NCBI GenBank assembly: GCA_016508695.1
Contig: VNKQ01000004.1
Span: forward strand, 620,001-684,000
Source of the DNA: Hyphodiscus hymeniophilus
Taxonomy: Eukaryota; Ascomycota; Leotiomycetes; Helotiales; Hyphodiscaceae
Length of the DNA: 64,000 bases
Direction of reading: 5' to 3'
Part shown: piece after piece, positions 35,388 to 47,124 of the stretch
Numbering within the stretch: position 1 is the stretch's first letter
Layout: every line of letters begins with the position of its first letter
Program-made: the position numbers and the translations under genes
The notes under the pieces: generated by a model
Databases searched by the model: none
What the model was told of the DNA's origin: nothing
The model's input: only the letters and a program-made list of their open reading frames with translations

Positions 35388-38300
35388 TCAGGTTTGGATA
35401 GTACTATGAGCGCCACCGATCTGACGCTTGACTTGTTCCCGGGCCCAGCGTGCGGTCTCGATGGTTCGGGAAGAGAAGTCGCGGTTTTGGCGTGTGTCCT
35501 TGATCATGGCGGAGAGCCAGTCTTGGCGGTAGAAGCCTTGAAATTCGCCGTTGGGGAAAGCATCAGCAAGATCACTGCGGAGGTTAGTTTGCTACTCGAA
35601 GAGGGGAAGATAAGAGGAAGCTGTGAGCTTACCCAATGACACCCATTGAAGAGCGCATAAGAGCATCACTTCTGTTCTGGTCAAGCCAGACGGTGTTCAA
35701 CAACGAGAAGATTGATTCGACGTAGGGATGAAGCAAGTTCGCTATTATCCAGTTAGCACAGTCCTCATGAACGGTAGGTGAACTTACTCTTTCCATCAGA
35801 TTTCATAGCACCAATGATTCCACCCCAGGCATCCATGATACCCTCTCGCAATGAGATGACATAGTCAAACATCTCATACGATCCATCGGGACTCGCTTGA
35901 ACGCCAGCAGCTTGTTGAAGGACTTGAGCGACGACCGAAAGGTAAGTTTCGAAATGACCTCCGATAGCACCAGCAATATCTCCAAAACATTGAAGAATCG
36001 CAGGCTTGAATTGGTTGGCAAGCGCTGTACTCTGTGGTTTTTCATGTAAGCAAAATGCCATCATGACTTCAATAGGAGCATGGCTCAAGAGGTCTGAGGG
36101 GGGCGCCTTGACTCCAATTTCATGAAAACAACATACCCTAAGATTATTCAATAGATAGTTCATAAATGCATCACAATATGGCTGGCAAGGAGGCCCCATA
36201 GAGCGAGTGATGTCGGAAACGAGACCAATGGCCATTGAGCACAAGCTGGGCTCCTCTTGGTTACCAAGCGCATTGTAAAGGAATGGAGTGAAAGCTTCCA
36301 TGTAAGCAGCGAAGCCATCTTCCAAAGCGGTGGCCAATCCGCTGACGGTTGCAAATATAGCATCTGGGACACTTGACTTTGGGCCTGCAGTGTTAAGGAG
36401 CTGCAATAAGACGGTCATAATGCGGTTGGCCTGAGGCGCAATCTCCTTCTCGAGACGCTGCACAATGGCAAGAGCAACAGTGCATAAGCTCGTCTGCATT
36501 TCCTGAAGTGTAATCTTGTCTTCAACGCTGACAACTTGAGTTTGAAGAGGAACGGTGGCTTCCAGGCGCTTGATGATGACATCTGAAAGCGATGCGACTG
36601 CTGGCAAGCTGACATTTGCGGCATTCTGGACGAAGGTATTAAGGACCTCGTAAGCAGCAGTTCGAAGTTGATTGTCAGCGTCACCTCGCTCAGTGACTTG
36701 GAGAAGGCGGGAGATAGATTCGTTGAAGTGTGGCGACAAGGGGTTCACCTGGCAGCCAAGATCTCCAGAGAAACGCTCAGCAAGGTTCATCAAAGCCCAA
36801 CAGCACGATCCAGCCATCTTGGGACTGCTAGCCAGACCCTCAAACAAAGAACCAATCAGTTGTGGTAAGTGCACAGCAGGATCAATAGCCTCTGAGCATG
36901 CTTCGGTGATGCGGCCAAGAGCGTATGCAGTGGAGTCCTTGACATGAATCTCCTTGTCGTTCATCATACCAATAATGACGGGGAGAGCTTGCTTGACGAT
37001 TGGCTCGAGAGTGGCCTCTTCAGGTCCCTCCATGATGGCGCCAAATGCAGAAACTGCAGCATCTCGAGCGTGCCAATCCTCTGAGCGCAAGTTTGCCTCG
37101 ACGAAAGTCAAAACAGGTTGAATGACTAGTTGGCGAACAGCTTGTGCATAGAGTTGGAGACATTGGTACGCGGCGCGGGAGATGTTGTATTCCTCATCGG
37201 CAGCATCCTCATCTTGCTTTGTAAGGAGCATCAGCAGAACAGGGACAACTTCTGGAGTCGCGACCTGGCTAAAATGATAGAATGGGCGCATTTGATCGAC
37301 TCTCTCAACCTGTAGACCCATTAGTGCCTTCATTGGCCATATGCCGCAGCAAATCATACCTGTGCGTTGTCATCCTCGATAGCGATTTCCTCTTCGCAAA
37401 CTGTGCTCCAGAATTCCACAGCCAATTTTGCAACATCTTCCTCATCGCTCTTCATGCCCATAATCGTGAGGCCAAACAGAGCCTTCTCCATATAGAAGCG
37501 CATCAGGTCATAGTAAAGCGCCATGATTCTGTTTAGACAACCAAAAGCACCCTGCTGTATCCGGGAATCTGCAGCCTGCGTGGCCTCGCATATAACTTGC
37601 ATAATATAGTTTCGCTCGCCTTCGTTCTTGAAGTTGCTATCCACAAACTCCAACGAGTCTCCCAGGGCATATATGGCAGCCAGCCGAACCTCGAGATTCT
37701 CCTCTTCCTTGCGCGCACCCTGGACAACGGCCGTCAAAATAGCGTTGGAGTGTTGCGTGAGGCTGTTTCGGAGCTCTACATCTTGGGACTCGCAGATGAA
37801 GCCGATGGTTGTAAGAGATGATTGCTTGAGATGATCTCCGCCTTCTCCGACATTGCGCACCAAACTTGGCATAAGCTCTGGCCATTGATCGCGTGGGATT
37901 TCAATACCAGCTATCGAGGCGACCACTTGCGCTGCTGCTTGACCAGCTTGTGCATTGTTTGAGGCAAGGGCTTGGAGGGTGAGTTCCTTGACGCGCTTCT
38001 TGGTGGGTTCGTCTTGTTGGAGCCACTTCTGTTGTAGTTCGGCAAGGCGAGCATATTCTCGGGCTGTGAATGCGTTCTTCAAGGCTATACCGGCAGCTGC
38101 TCGAACGGGACCTTGTGCTCCTTCGTTTGCAAGCTCTTGGACTAAGGTGACGAGGTATTGAGACTAGGCAGAAAATTAGCACGACTGTTGGTGCAAGGCC
38201 GGAGATGCGGTCAAGGGGGAGAAACGTACGAAGTTATTCTCGGCGGCGGACGTAAGTTGTTGTTCTGCGGCTCCTCGAATAGTGGCATCTTTTAAAGAGT

Positions 38301-38401
38301 TAGTGGACAAACTCTGTCATCGGGTGGCCACAGCCAGAGTGCAGAAGTGAGGGAGCCTTACCAGCAGAGAACGTATTCAACAGCACTTGATTGACATCCA
38401 T
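35388..38401 (-). CDS. kap95: Importin subunit beta-1 (karyopherin KAP95)
   Basis: Predicted 906-residue nuclear import receptor made of HEAT repeats, binding importin alpha, Ran-GTP and FG nucleoporins. Exons in transcript order: 38401-38362, 38288-38230, 38163-37360, 37309-35788, 35741-35633, 35574-35388; introns 46-73 nt, all in phase. Seen: N-terminus MDVNQVLLNTFSADATIRGA, the importin-beta N-terminal ALKNAFTAREYARLAELQQK, HEAT repeats throughout, the central SEDWHARDAAVSAFGAIMEG, and the C-terminus TARWAREQVKRQIGGAHST. Slightly longer than yeast Kap95 (861). Converges on RAD21. Confidence 0.94.
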
Positions 38402-39237
38402 GATGGCGGTTCACGCACCCGTGCGTGTGTCTTTACTATGTTTGAGAAGGTGCGGTGTAGTCTAGACGGTATTATTTGTATGTACGGTAGAATGAGTCCC
38501 TACAAGGTAGGACGTTCGAGAGTGGTGGTTGATGTGTGGGATTTTGTGTTGATTTTGAAGATCTTCTTTTTGGCGAGAGGTGAAGAATCGCGTCGGTGGA
38601 GCCTTCAGACGACGGGAAGACTTCTGCAGATCTTGATTAACGGAAGAGAACAAAGGCGTGGTCCTCGTTTAGAAGGTAAAATGAGTGTCAAGAAATGTGA
38701 ATTGCTTGAAGAAATGTATAGCTTGTAAGAAGAACCTTTGAAAGGGGAGAGCTTCAGGATGCTACGGCGGTGGGGCTTGGAGGTTAGTGTGGCGCACGTG
38801 ATGTACTCTAAAGCTCTACAATGACGATGATTTTTAGGTACCTTACGAAGGTATACTTCTAGGTGATTTCCAGTGAATAATATTGCACTCCTGGCTGGCA
38901 ATTACAATATTTTAGGCCTGTTCTAGTTGGTGTTTCCTATGGGGCTCGCAAGAAGCTGCAAGCATACGTTTGTGCACTGTTACGTTGTCCACAGAATACG
39001 AGCGCGCAAGCAAGCTTTCATCTGGCCCAAAGCGTAAATCACAAACATGCTCGAAAATATTCATACCTAAACAAGAGTTTACAGCCCACGGTTCTATGTC
39101 TTGCTAACAACATTTTTGGTACTTTTGACGCCCTGTATGCTGTAATCCATGCGAGGCAAAGTAAGGCAAAGGATCCAAAACTACCCCTCCGAAACCCCTC
39201 AGCGGCCCGGTCCTTCTTACCCAGGAAGCCCATCAAT
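38402..39237. other. Spacer upstream of importin beta, downstream of LEU4
   Basis: Both neighbours are on the minus strand, so this holds the importin promoter and the LEU4 terminator. No gene is recognised in it. Confidence 0.45.
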
Positions 39238-41325
39238 TTACATGCCATTCGCCTTCGCCTCCAAAACCCCCACAGCATCTTGTCCGCTCTTGGGTGCACC
39301 GGAAGGTCTGGGGATAGAAAGACTTCCGTTTTGGCCTCTGGGGCTCCCATTCAAATCTAAGTCTTGGCTTGGCGCTGAGCCGTGCTTTCCTCGGAGGAGG
39401 AGTGGAGTGGCGGGTCTGCTGGCAACAAACTGGTTCACTCACATCAGCACAGCTATCTTGCATTTGGTGAGGAGACTTACGTTGCTAGCTGCGCTGAGAA
39501 GTGCAATCAGAGAACTCTGCACGACATCCTCGTGAACGCCCACACCCCAAACCTTCTGATGGCTTCCCGCAGCCGTACACTCAATGTAACTCGCAGCCTT
39601 GACGTCTCTACCCTCTCCAATGGCATGTTCTTTGTAATCCGCAACATCAAGGTCGATACCCACCGAACTCAAAGCATTAGCAAGAGATGAGATAGGGCCA
39701 TTCCCAATCCCACTCAACTTATGCTCTTTTCCGTCAACAGAAATCACTCCCTCGAACTTACGTTTAAGACTCTTCGTATCCTGAGTCTTGCCTGGCGCGG
39801 GAGGAGCAGGTGAGGCTGATCGATCTGTGCTGATGCTGTAATCGACCAGGGTGAAACGTGGGTTGTCCTTGAGGAAGTAGGTTTGTTCGAAAAGTTCTGA
39901 GATTTCATTGGAGAGAAGCTCGCGCCCAACTTCGTCTGCCCTTTTTTGAACAATCTTGCTGAATGCGACTTGGAGGCCACGAGGGAGGTCGAGTTCGAGG
40001 TTTCGGAGAATGATCCAGGCTGCGCCTCCCTTTCCACTCTGCGAGTTGACGCGGATGATGGCTTCGTATGTTCGGCCGATATCTTGTGGGTCGAGAGGAA
40101 GATATGGCATGTACCAACGATCACCAGTACCAGCTTTTTCCTGTTTCCGTGTTTGGAATCCCTTCTTGATGGCATCTTGATGAGATCCACTGAACGCGCA
40201 GACAACAAGCTGACCTCCGTACGGCGCTCGAGGGTGAACAGGAATTTTGTTGCTGACCTCCACAACATCGATGACTCTGTTTAGATCCGAAAAGTCGATA
40301 TTGGGGTGTATGCCCTGAGTATAAAGATTGAGGGCCAGAGTAACGAGATCGACGTTTCCCGTTCTCTCTCCGTTTCCAAAGAGACACCCTTCAACACGAT
40401 CTGCACCCGCCATTTGCGCCAACTCAGCTGCAGCAACCGCACATCCACGATCATTATGTGGGTGGAGGGATACGCAGATCTTCTCTCGTTCTGTAATTTT
40501 CGTACAGAAGTACTCAATTTGATCCGCGTAAACATTAGGCGTAGACATCTCCACTGTCGCTGGAAGGTTGAAGATGATCGGGTTCTCAACGGAGGGTCCC
40601 CAAGCTTCCTTTACGGCTTCACAAATCCTGATCACAAACTCTGGTCTTGAGTCTGAAAACGTCTCTGGACTGAACTCAAAGGCCCATTCCGTACCAGCTT
40701 GCGCTGGATCATCCTTCGTAATCGATCGCGCATATTTTGTACACTTGACTGCTAACTCCACTGATTCATCCTCGTTCATACCAAACACTATCCGTTGAAA
40801 GCATTCGCTCGTCGCGAGGTATATATGTAGGAGGGCCTTCTTTGTGCCTTTGAGAGAATCGACCGTCCGCTTGATGAGCTCTTCTCTGCAAGGAGAGAGC
40901 ACTTGAAGCCATACATCGTCCGGGACTGCACCGGGTGTTTCGACAAGTCGGCGGGTGAAATCAAAATCGGTTTGTGACGCAGAGGGGAAGGAGACTTCGA
41001 TTTCTTTGTATCCTAGCTCGACCAACATCTTGAAGTATGTCCATTTTTGCTCGCCATCCTGTCGCAGCCTTCATTAGATTCTGCGGACATTTCAATGGAG
41101 GGTAGGGAATTATACCATGGGGTCAACCAAACTCTGGTTGCCATCGCGCAAATCGGTAGAGAGCCATCGCGGTGGTTTGTCAAGGGTCTTATTGGGCCAT
41201 TGTCGGTTCTCAAGCTTTAGAGGAGGGAATCTTTTGTACTTCTGCGAAGGATCCTTCAGCCTGGCGTCCCAATAGTTAGCACTTGTTCCAGAAGTCAGAG
41301 GCGCAAGGGTCACATACATAGGCAT
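39238..41325 (-). CDS. leu4: 2-isopropylmalate synthase
   Basis: First committed enzyme of leucine synthesis: condenses acetyl-CoA with 2-ketoisovalerate; usually mitochondrial in fungi. Predicted 659 residues. Exons: 41325-41116, 41058-39481, 39429-39238; introns of 57 and 51 nt. Seen: RWLSTDLRDGNQSLVDPM with the metal-binding Asp, the HMGL/DRE-TIM barrel, SLHPHNDRGCAVAAAELAQM followed by VEGCLFGNGERTGNVDL, and the C-terminal LeuA allosteric domain (FTLVDYSISTD, KHKLSGIGNGPISSLANALS) that mediates leucine feedback. The last exon encodes a Ser/Pro/Gly-rich tail. The first 30 residues extend the usual start with a hydroxylated, weakly basic stretch; a mitochondrial presequence is possible but unclear. 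A TGAGTCA site lies 177 bp upstream. Confidence 0.94.
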
Positions 41326-41501
41326 GTTGGCGGATGGTGGGGTAACAGTTTCAAGTTTTTCGCAGTGTCAGAAGAACAGTGCTGCCCCTTCAGAACCTTC
41401 CTTGTACTGTAATCCAAGAACGAATGCTCTTTGAGGATTGAATGGTAGTAGACAAAGAGTTTTCTCGAAAGCGTATTCAAAGCTATTGTATATACGAATG
41501 T

Positions 41502-41508
41502 TGAGTCA
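41502..41508. promoter_or_regulatory. Putative CPC1/CpcA (Gcn4-type) site TGAGTCA upstream of leu4
   Basis: Exact match to the Gcn4-family consensus, 177 bp upstream of the leu4 ATG. Amino-acid genes under cross-pathway control carry such sites, so regulation is inferred. Confidence 0.6.
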
Positions 41509-41571
41509 TTGGGCCTCGCTCCGCTATCAACTCCGAGGAAGTTTTTACGAGTAGACAATTGCGGGTCACTA

Positions 41572-41582
41572 CCGGCTACCGG
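41572..41582. promoter_or_regulatory. CCGG-N3-CCGG palindrome upstream of leu4
   Basis: CCGGCTACCGG lies 247 bp upstream of the start. Leu3-type Zn2Cys6 regulators bind CCGG-N2-CCGG; here the spacer is three bases, so the match is imperfect and the call is weak. Confidence 0.3.
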
Positions 41583-42253
41583 TATGAAGTGCGCGGGGTT
41601 CAAGTTCAAATCTCGGCGTCTCCAGCGACCGATCCAGGGCTTGAGAAAGCCCCAAGGTCGGAGGCTAAAGCCTACTGTTAGGAGAAAGGAAGTGCAGGTC
41701 TAGGAGAAGTACTTAGGTAATTGGCAAGGCAACCTACAACGCCATTATTGAGAGCTCTCTGGGTGAAAAGAGGAGAAATTCAAGATCTTTGCAAGTTGGA
41801 GAGGTAATTATCAAGGCGATTTACAATAGAAGCACATGCATTGCTTTGGGATCTATGAGCGCCCATATGTTGCCCCTCTTCTCGTCCCCCATGTGGCTCC
41901 AATCGCACAATTAAGACGAGTCATTGGCTACCTACTGCTCGGGAGCTTCCCCCCTCAATGCGGGATGCCGATTCCTTTCATATGCAGTATGTCGCTGCTG
42001 CGAGGCTCAACAAGCATCACTGCAGCGTGGGCTGGTGGAGAGCACGCATCAATCACATATATCATCACAAAGCAGAAGGAAAGAGAAGGTTGTGTGTACA
42101 GGTGGTCAATATGTACCTCCATTCAATGCTGTTTATACAAATCCTCTAGAATCTACATGCACGCTTCAAAACGCATCAAATCTATACAATTATAAGAAGT
42201 TCTCCAAGCCTGTACTGTACCCCTTCATGTGCTCTACCTCGATTCGCAGCGAA

Positions 42254-44146
42254 TCACCAGGTGAAAGATTCCTCGATGAAGTCCACCGCTCCTTGATGTT
42301 GTACATCTCGAACAGCCTCCCTGACATTGTCTGCCAGACTTCCAGGCCCACAAACAGTAACACACATAGCACCAACTTGTTCTTTGATCTCGCTGGCGAG
42401 AATGAGCTTGATGTTCGGCCGTCCAGGGAGCATCTGCACGGTCGCAGAAGGAGAGATGATCTCGTGAGGATTCTTTGGTCGTGTAACAAATAGCTTGATC
42501 GTTAATATGTCCCGACGTTTAGGCATGCGTAGTATGAGATCCATCCATGGTCGTACCCATTCGAGATGCTCGGAATCGCGGATGATCCAGATGAGGCAGA
42601 CTTTCCGTGTAGCGACCGTCTCTTCATTAAAGCTTTGAATGAGGTGTCGCACGTAGGGAATCTGGTGGGTGATACCACTTGAACCAGCGAAGAGGACGCA
42701 GTGGCCGTAGGAGTCGAGGGAATGGTGTCCGGCGTAAGGTCCTTCCAGTGCGGCTTTCAAAATAAGTGTTCGAGGACTGCGGAGGGATGCTTTGTCAAAG
42801 AGGCGCTTCGTGAGACCTGTTTGCGAATGGATGACGAACGAGACGTCAGTTGTTGAGTTGGATGGATCGATTTTTGGTACCACTGCTGATTCGGAATCGG
42901 CTTCGAAGTCTTTCTCGGTGTTTGGGAGGGCGGGGCTTTTCGATCGGTGATCAACCCAAGCGATGGAGAAAGGATGGGACTCCCACGCATTCAGGGTTGC
43001 GAATCGAAGATAGGCGTGTGTTCCGGGCTTGACTTTGATATACTTTGGTAGATGCATCGTAACTCGGGTAGCACCTCCTGGAAGCGCCGTGACGCTGGCG
43101 TTTGTCCATCCTTTTCGAGACCAGTTGCAATACAAGATTCGGAACATACGTGCCAGGCGATCTGCCAACCACAACAGAATGACAGTCACAATGTAAGGCT
43201 CCTGGGGAAGCTTTGCAATGTGGAGATGAATGTACACAGCAAACATTGCCGAAGCCGCCAAAATAATGTGAACGTTGACGAACGTCTCGTAAAAGGCATG
43301 TCTGACGGGAGACAAAGATAAGACAGCTATCAAGACCATGGCCACAGTGCCAATGGTGCCCCACGATATGAAAGGAGTGGAAGTCAGCATTGAGCCGACA
43401 CCAGACCAGCCGGTCGCTGCATGCTTGACGTATGCCCAGGCAAATGTATGAATGAGAGACTCCAGGACGATGATCCGTCCCATCCATCGGTGGATGAGAT
43501 TGTATGTGTCGAAGCTTATCTGAAGCAAAGGAATCAAAGGATTGTTCCTGCCAGCCAATATAACCAATGCGATCATGTTGATAACAGCAAGTACCCCTGA
43601 TCTCCCTCTCAGCTCCGCCACAACCGAGTACTTGTCTAGCTCATTATAGTTCAGGGCAGCGCAATATGCAAAATTGCTTATGACATAGAGTGTCAGAAGG
43701 ATGAAGTGAAATCTTGACGGAAGTGTTCCCATGTTCATGGCTGACGAGAGCCGAATCTCTCTGTTATGTCGCTTTTTCCACAAGGGTGCATAGAGAACGT
43801 GCTTTTTGACTTTCCACCAGCTCGACAGATTCTGTTTCCAGTACGCTTGCGCCTCGCCGGATTTGTCCATTGCTGTGAGATGCCTCCAGTGGTGCTTCGC
43901 CCTCTCCCCCAGCCTGAATGCGAGAATGATCATAGCCAGTATGCCCAGACTCCACCATATTGTGACTTTGAAGAGATTATTCATGCTCTGATTCACGCCA
44001 TTAAGCCCCGTCGCATATGTCCCGATGCTGGGACTTGGGGTCGACACCTGGCTAGTTGAGGTATGAATTTGAGATGTCGTGATTGGTGCTCTGGCACCTA
44101 GATGGCGGCGATGGACATCTGCATCCCTCCAGTCTAGGATTGCCAT
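42254..44146 (-). CDS. Ferric/cupric reductase transmembrane component
   Basis: Predicted 630-residue plasma-membrane metalloreductase, compact and without the insert seen in the gene at 256. Seen: an N-terminal Ser/Thr-rich extracellular segment, a membrane helix near 60-80, and the ferric-reductase core. Likely heme histidines lie in HRWMGRIIVLESLIH and about 60 residues later in FVNVHIILAASAMFAVYIHLH. FAD motif HPFSIAW is near 391, NADPH motif GSSGIT near 488, and CGPGSLADNVREAV near the C-terminus. Single exon. The frame opens upstream with a TTG at 44167, but the first ATG is 44146. GATA-type motifs occur upstream. Which metal is reduced is not determined. Confidence 0.9.
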   Translation of the reverse strand: MAILDWRDADVHRRHLGARAPITTSQIHTSTSQVSTPSPSIGTYATGLNGVNQSMNNLFKVTIWWSLGILAMIILAFRLGERAKHHWRHLTAMDKSGEAQAYWKQNLSSWWKVKKHVLYAPLWKKRHNREIRLSSAMNMGTLPSRFHFILLTLYVISNFAYCAALNYNELDKYSVVAELRGRSGVLAVINMIALVILAGRNNPLIPLLQISFDTYNLIHRWMGRIIVLESLIHTFAWAYVKHAATGWSGVGSMLTSTPFISWGTIGTVAMVLIAVLSLSPVRHAFYETFVNVHIILAASAMFAVYIHLHIAKLPQEPYIVTVILLWLADRLARMFRILYCNWSRKGWTNASVTALPGGATRVTMHLPKYIKVKPGTHAYLRFATLNAWESHPFSIAWVDHRSKSPALPNTEKDFEADSESAVVPKIDPSNSTTDVSFVIHSQTGLTKRLFDKASLRSPRTLILKAALEGPYAGHHSLDSYGHCVLFAGSSGITHQIPYVRHLIQSFNEETVATRKVCLIWIIRDSEHLEWVRPWMDLILRMPKRRDILTIKLFVTRPKNPHEIISPSATVQMLPGRPNIKLILASEIKEQVGAMCVTVCGPGSLADNVREAVRDVQHQGAVDFIEESFTW

Positions 44147-44501
44147 CGCGTTTGTTGTGTTTCTCAACGGTGTTGTTGTGCACGAGGATGTGAGGAATCT
44201 ATGGTCGCGTTAGGAAACGTTGAAAAGGTGAAAATATGGAAATGGGAGATTCGAGGAACTCGAACTAGCGAATGCACGAGAATTGAAGACTGACTCTGAG
44301 GAGGTTGTTCTGGAGCCCTTTCCGATCTGTGCTATTGTTCTTCAACGCGGAACAATGAAGTGCTTCTTGAGACAATGTGCATTATCTTTCGATGGTTATT
44401 TAAGATCAAAGAGTCTGGTCAATGCAAGGTTACCCACAAAGAGTACAGTGAATGAATGTGTGTCACCGGGACTTTGGTATTCTGGTTGGCGAAAGAATGT
44501 G

Positions 44502-44509
44502 TTATCTGA
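44502..44509. promoter_or_regulatory. GATA-type motif (TTATCTGA) upstream of ferric reductase
   Basis: Reverse complement TCAGATAA matches eight bases of the fungal iron-repressor (SreA-type) site ATCWGATAA. It lies about 356 bp upstream of the ATG at 44146. Function is inferred only. Confidence 0.35.
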
Positions 44510-44664
44510 ACAAAAGTCGCGTGGCCAACGAAGTTAAGTATTGATAACGATGGCCTCAATACTTATGAGTGCTCAAAAAGAATGAATCAATAGGATATTC
44601 GATCGACAGCATGTCTCTTTGTATTGGCGTCAATTTTATGATTCACTAGGCACTGCACAGCAGA

Positions 44665-44671
44665 TTATCTG
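44665..44671. promoter_or_regulatory. Second GATA-type motif (TTATCTG) upstream of ferric reductase
   Basis: Second HGATAR-type core about 160 bp beyond the first. A TTGATAAC also occurs near 44541. Short motifs arise by chance. Confidence 0.3.
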
Positions 44672-45723
44672 TGAATGTGAAAAGGACTTGACTGGAAGTC
44701 TAAGACAAACAAGAGAGCGGACTTGAGAATCGACAGTGATGCCGCGACACGATAATAAGTAAACAAATATTCGACGAAGGAAGTGGAAGTTGCAAATCAA
44801 AGTGAAGGACGAGAATGCACCAGGGTCTTAAAGTTCAGATTCCCACTTGTGTACCCAAGGAATGCACCTCGCTTTCTTCGTCAACATGCCACAAGGGGGC
44901 CTGCACATCCTATGGGCGCCATGGTCCAACGGGCCACTGCATACTCGACCAGGAGCAGTCTTGGCTCGTCACCGTGGCCTCGAATTTGACCGGTCTGAGC
45001 TGAATTGCTGGTATCTGAAGAGTCCCGCCATGGCGTTGAACCAAGATAGGGGAGAAAGAAGAAATGGTTGGAGTTGAGTGAAGGTTGAGGCGCAGTGGCG
45101 TTAAAGCACAGCCGACGGATACGAAGTAGCGAGGTACATCTCAGACGCCTCGACGAAAAACGGTCTCACTGGTCGGCTGTTTGAAACTGTCGGATCCATC
45201 CAGGGGTGATCGCGCGGAAAACGTTTGATAGGATGAAATGGTTTTCACTTGAGATCACGAGATTTTGAGCTGGACTTTTGGACTCTTTGGAGGTTGCACG
45301 ACTCTCAAAAGTCCGGATAGTTATGTAGTGCTGAAGGGATTCATCTAATTACAGCTGATCCTTCGAGTCATCTAAATTTCTCTGTGACGGGCCTTTTACA
45401 CGGACCAGAGAGTAGAAAGACAAGCTCGAAGAGGCTAGAGGAGCTCTGCCCCAGATCAAGTTTCGAAATAATGAAGGACGATGAACTCATAGGAGCAAGT
45501 GGGGGGCGGGGAGACATGTTTTGACTGGAGGCGTTCGGATGAACCACCCTTGCACATGAGAATGATGAGCCGCCGCCGCCGCCGCCTCCCTCAGTCATAT
45601 TATTGATGCCTCATATTAGTCAGCTCTTCTCTCAAGTGAGGCATCACATAACAACCTCAAAAATCCCAGGGCTTGAATGCGAATTCGCACTCTCAGCCAT
45701 TGAAGCTCCCCGCAATCTCCAAA

Positions 45724-46344
45724 ATGGGATCCGGATCTTCCAAACCGACCTCTCCGCCTCAATCACAAGTCTGGACTAGGTAGCTCTCTCTTACTCTTAA
45801 TCTTATTCCGACTTCTCAAAAATTAACCCGTCCAGTGAATCCCCCGTCCGCTTCTCGCAGGAGCTGATTGATTCCCTGCAATCAAGCACCGAGGTATTTA
45901 CATTGTGTATTGTTAAGTTAAGCTTCTCACTACTATCAGAACGATTCCACCCGCGCAAAAACCCTCGAGCTACACATACAATCCCGCGTAAACAGCGAAC
46001 TCAAGAAACTCCAGGAACGTGCATCCAAAGACTTCGAGGAGCTATCTGCCAGGATCTCTGCCGCCGAATCCTCAGCAGTCGATAAGGGCAAATCTGCAGG
46101 CGATGCTTTGCGGGATTTAGGGAGGGAGAGCGTGCAAAATGATGTGCAGGAGTTGAGGAAGAAGCTAGAGCAGAGGAAGAAGCTGACAGCGGTTGATGAG
46201 GGGGTCGAGAAGGCGAAGAGTGAGGTTGTTCGGTGTCTGAGGGAAAACGATCGAAGGCCATTGGATTGTTATAGGGAGGTTGAGAGGTTTAGGGAGGAGG
46301 TGAGGAAGTTAGAGGGGGTTTGGGTGGAAAAGATTGTTAGTTAG
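45724..46344 (+). CDS. mic19: MICOS complex subunit MIC19 (DUF1690 family)
   Basis: Predicted 172-residue peripheral protein of the mitochondrial inner membrane, part of MICOS, which shapes cristae junctions. Exons 45724-45779, 45836-45893, 45940-46344; introns of 56 and 46 nt, in phase. Seen: MGSGSSKP, a fitting N-myristoylation start at Gly2; a long charged coiled coil (about 35-140); and near the C-terminus CLRENDRRPLDC, a CX10C motif as in CHCH-type proteins, followed by YREVERFREEVRKLE. This matches fungal DUF1690/MIC19. Membrane attachment by myristate and a disulfide are inferred from the family. Converges on the ankyrin-BTB gene. Confidence 0.88.
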
Positions 46345-47124
46345 GGAAGATTGATTTGGAAGTGTAGGATTAAGTGTCAATAGAAGGCTTTCTTGAAGAC
46401 GAGGGTTTATAATCATCAAGGTGCGGGCCAAGTTTCTGCAACGAATACAAGGACGCGTTCTTCATGACTATATAGGACTACATGGTCAGCGCTCTCGTCC
46501 TCTCCTCCACCTGCTGCCAGAATGAGGACCCACCCTCTCGACGCCATCCTCGACGTTCGGTTTGAAGCCATCAGTCAGTATTGTCGCCGAGCATGGAGAG
46601 GAAGAAGATAGTTGGGAGGTTGAGGGGGAGGAAGTCTTAGTCTGGACGGACCGCCTGTTCTAGGTTATCTGCGGAAGTCTCTGTCGATCATCCCATCGCT
46701 GTCGAACACTCTCATCACTGTCGACCATCTCATCTTCGCGCCGACTGAGCCTTTCTGCTTGGCAGGCGACGATCCTAACACAGGAGCTCGATGGGAAGTT
46801 CCAGCGGAATGAGTGGGACAAAGACCGTTGATAAGAGAGTATAAGCCAGCCAGTTGATGCTTCGCTGTCTGGTAGAAATTTGATCGTCCTCCAAAAGCTC
46901 TCGCATATTAGACAACGCAAGAAGTAATGAATCTCCTGCTCCGATTGCTATCTGCCATTATGGATTTGTCTCGCTGTGTGTCCAATCGTCAAGTTGGCTT
47001 AAGAATCCCGACTCCGAAGGTTTAGGAAACATTTTGCCGCAAACATTTCACATCTTCGAAGGTAATCAACGCTCATCCTTCAACCGAAGATCAGAATTTG
47101 TCTATTCTTCTCGACTAATCTTTT
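46345..47124. other. Convergent spacer between MIC19 and ankyrin-BTB gene
   Basis: A 780-nt region with two gene ends facing each other; nothing else recognised. Confidence 0.45.

Larger units (their letters stand above)
41326..42253. other. leu4 upstream region and spacer to second ferric reductase
   Basis: Holds the leu4 promoter elements listed separately and the 3' flank of the minus-strand ferric reductase... no gene is recognised. Short open frames at 41836-42195 and 41924-42493 have no family features. Confidence 0.45.
44147..45723. promoter_or_regulatory. Divergent region between ferric reductase and MIC19
   Basis: A 1.58-kb spacer carrying both promoters, with GATA-type motifs on the reductase side and a short (CGC/CCG)n run at 45571-45586. 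A 76-codon minus-strand frame starting MTEGGGGGGG at 45598 has no other support. Confidence 0.5.

Noticed and set aside
41590..41640. GTTCAAATC resembling a tRNA B box
   Set aside because: Flanking bases do not form a T stem, and no A box lies at the right distance.
45368..45598. 76-codon frame starting with a poly-Gly tract
   Set aside because: Arises from a (CCG)n run in a promoter region; no other support.
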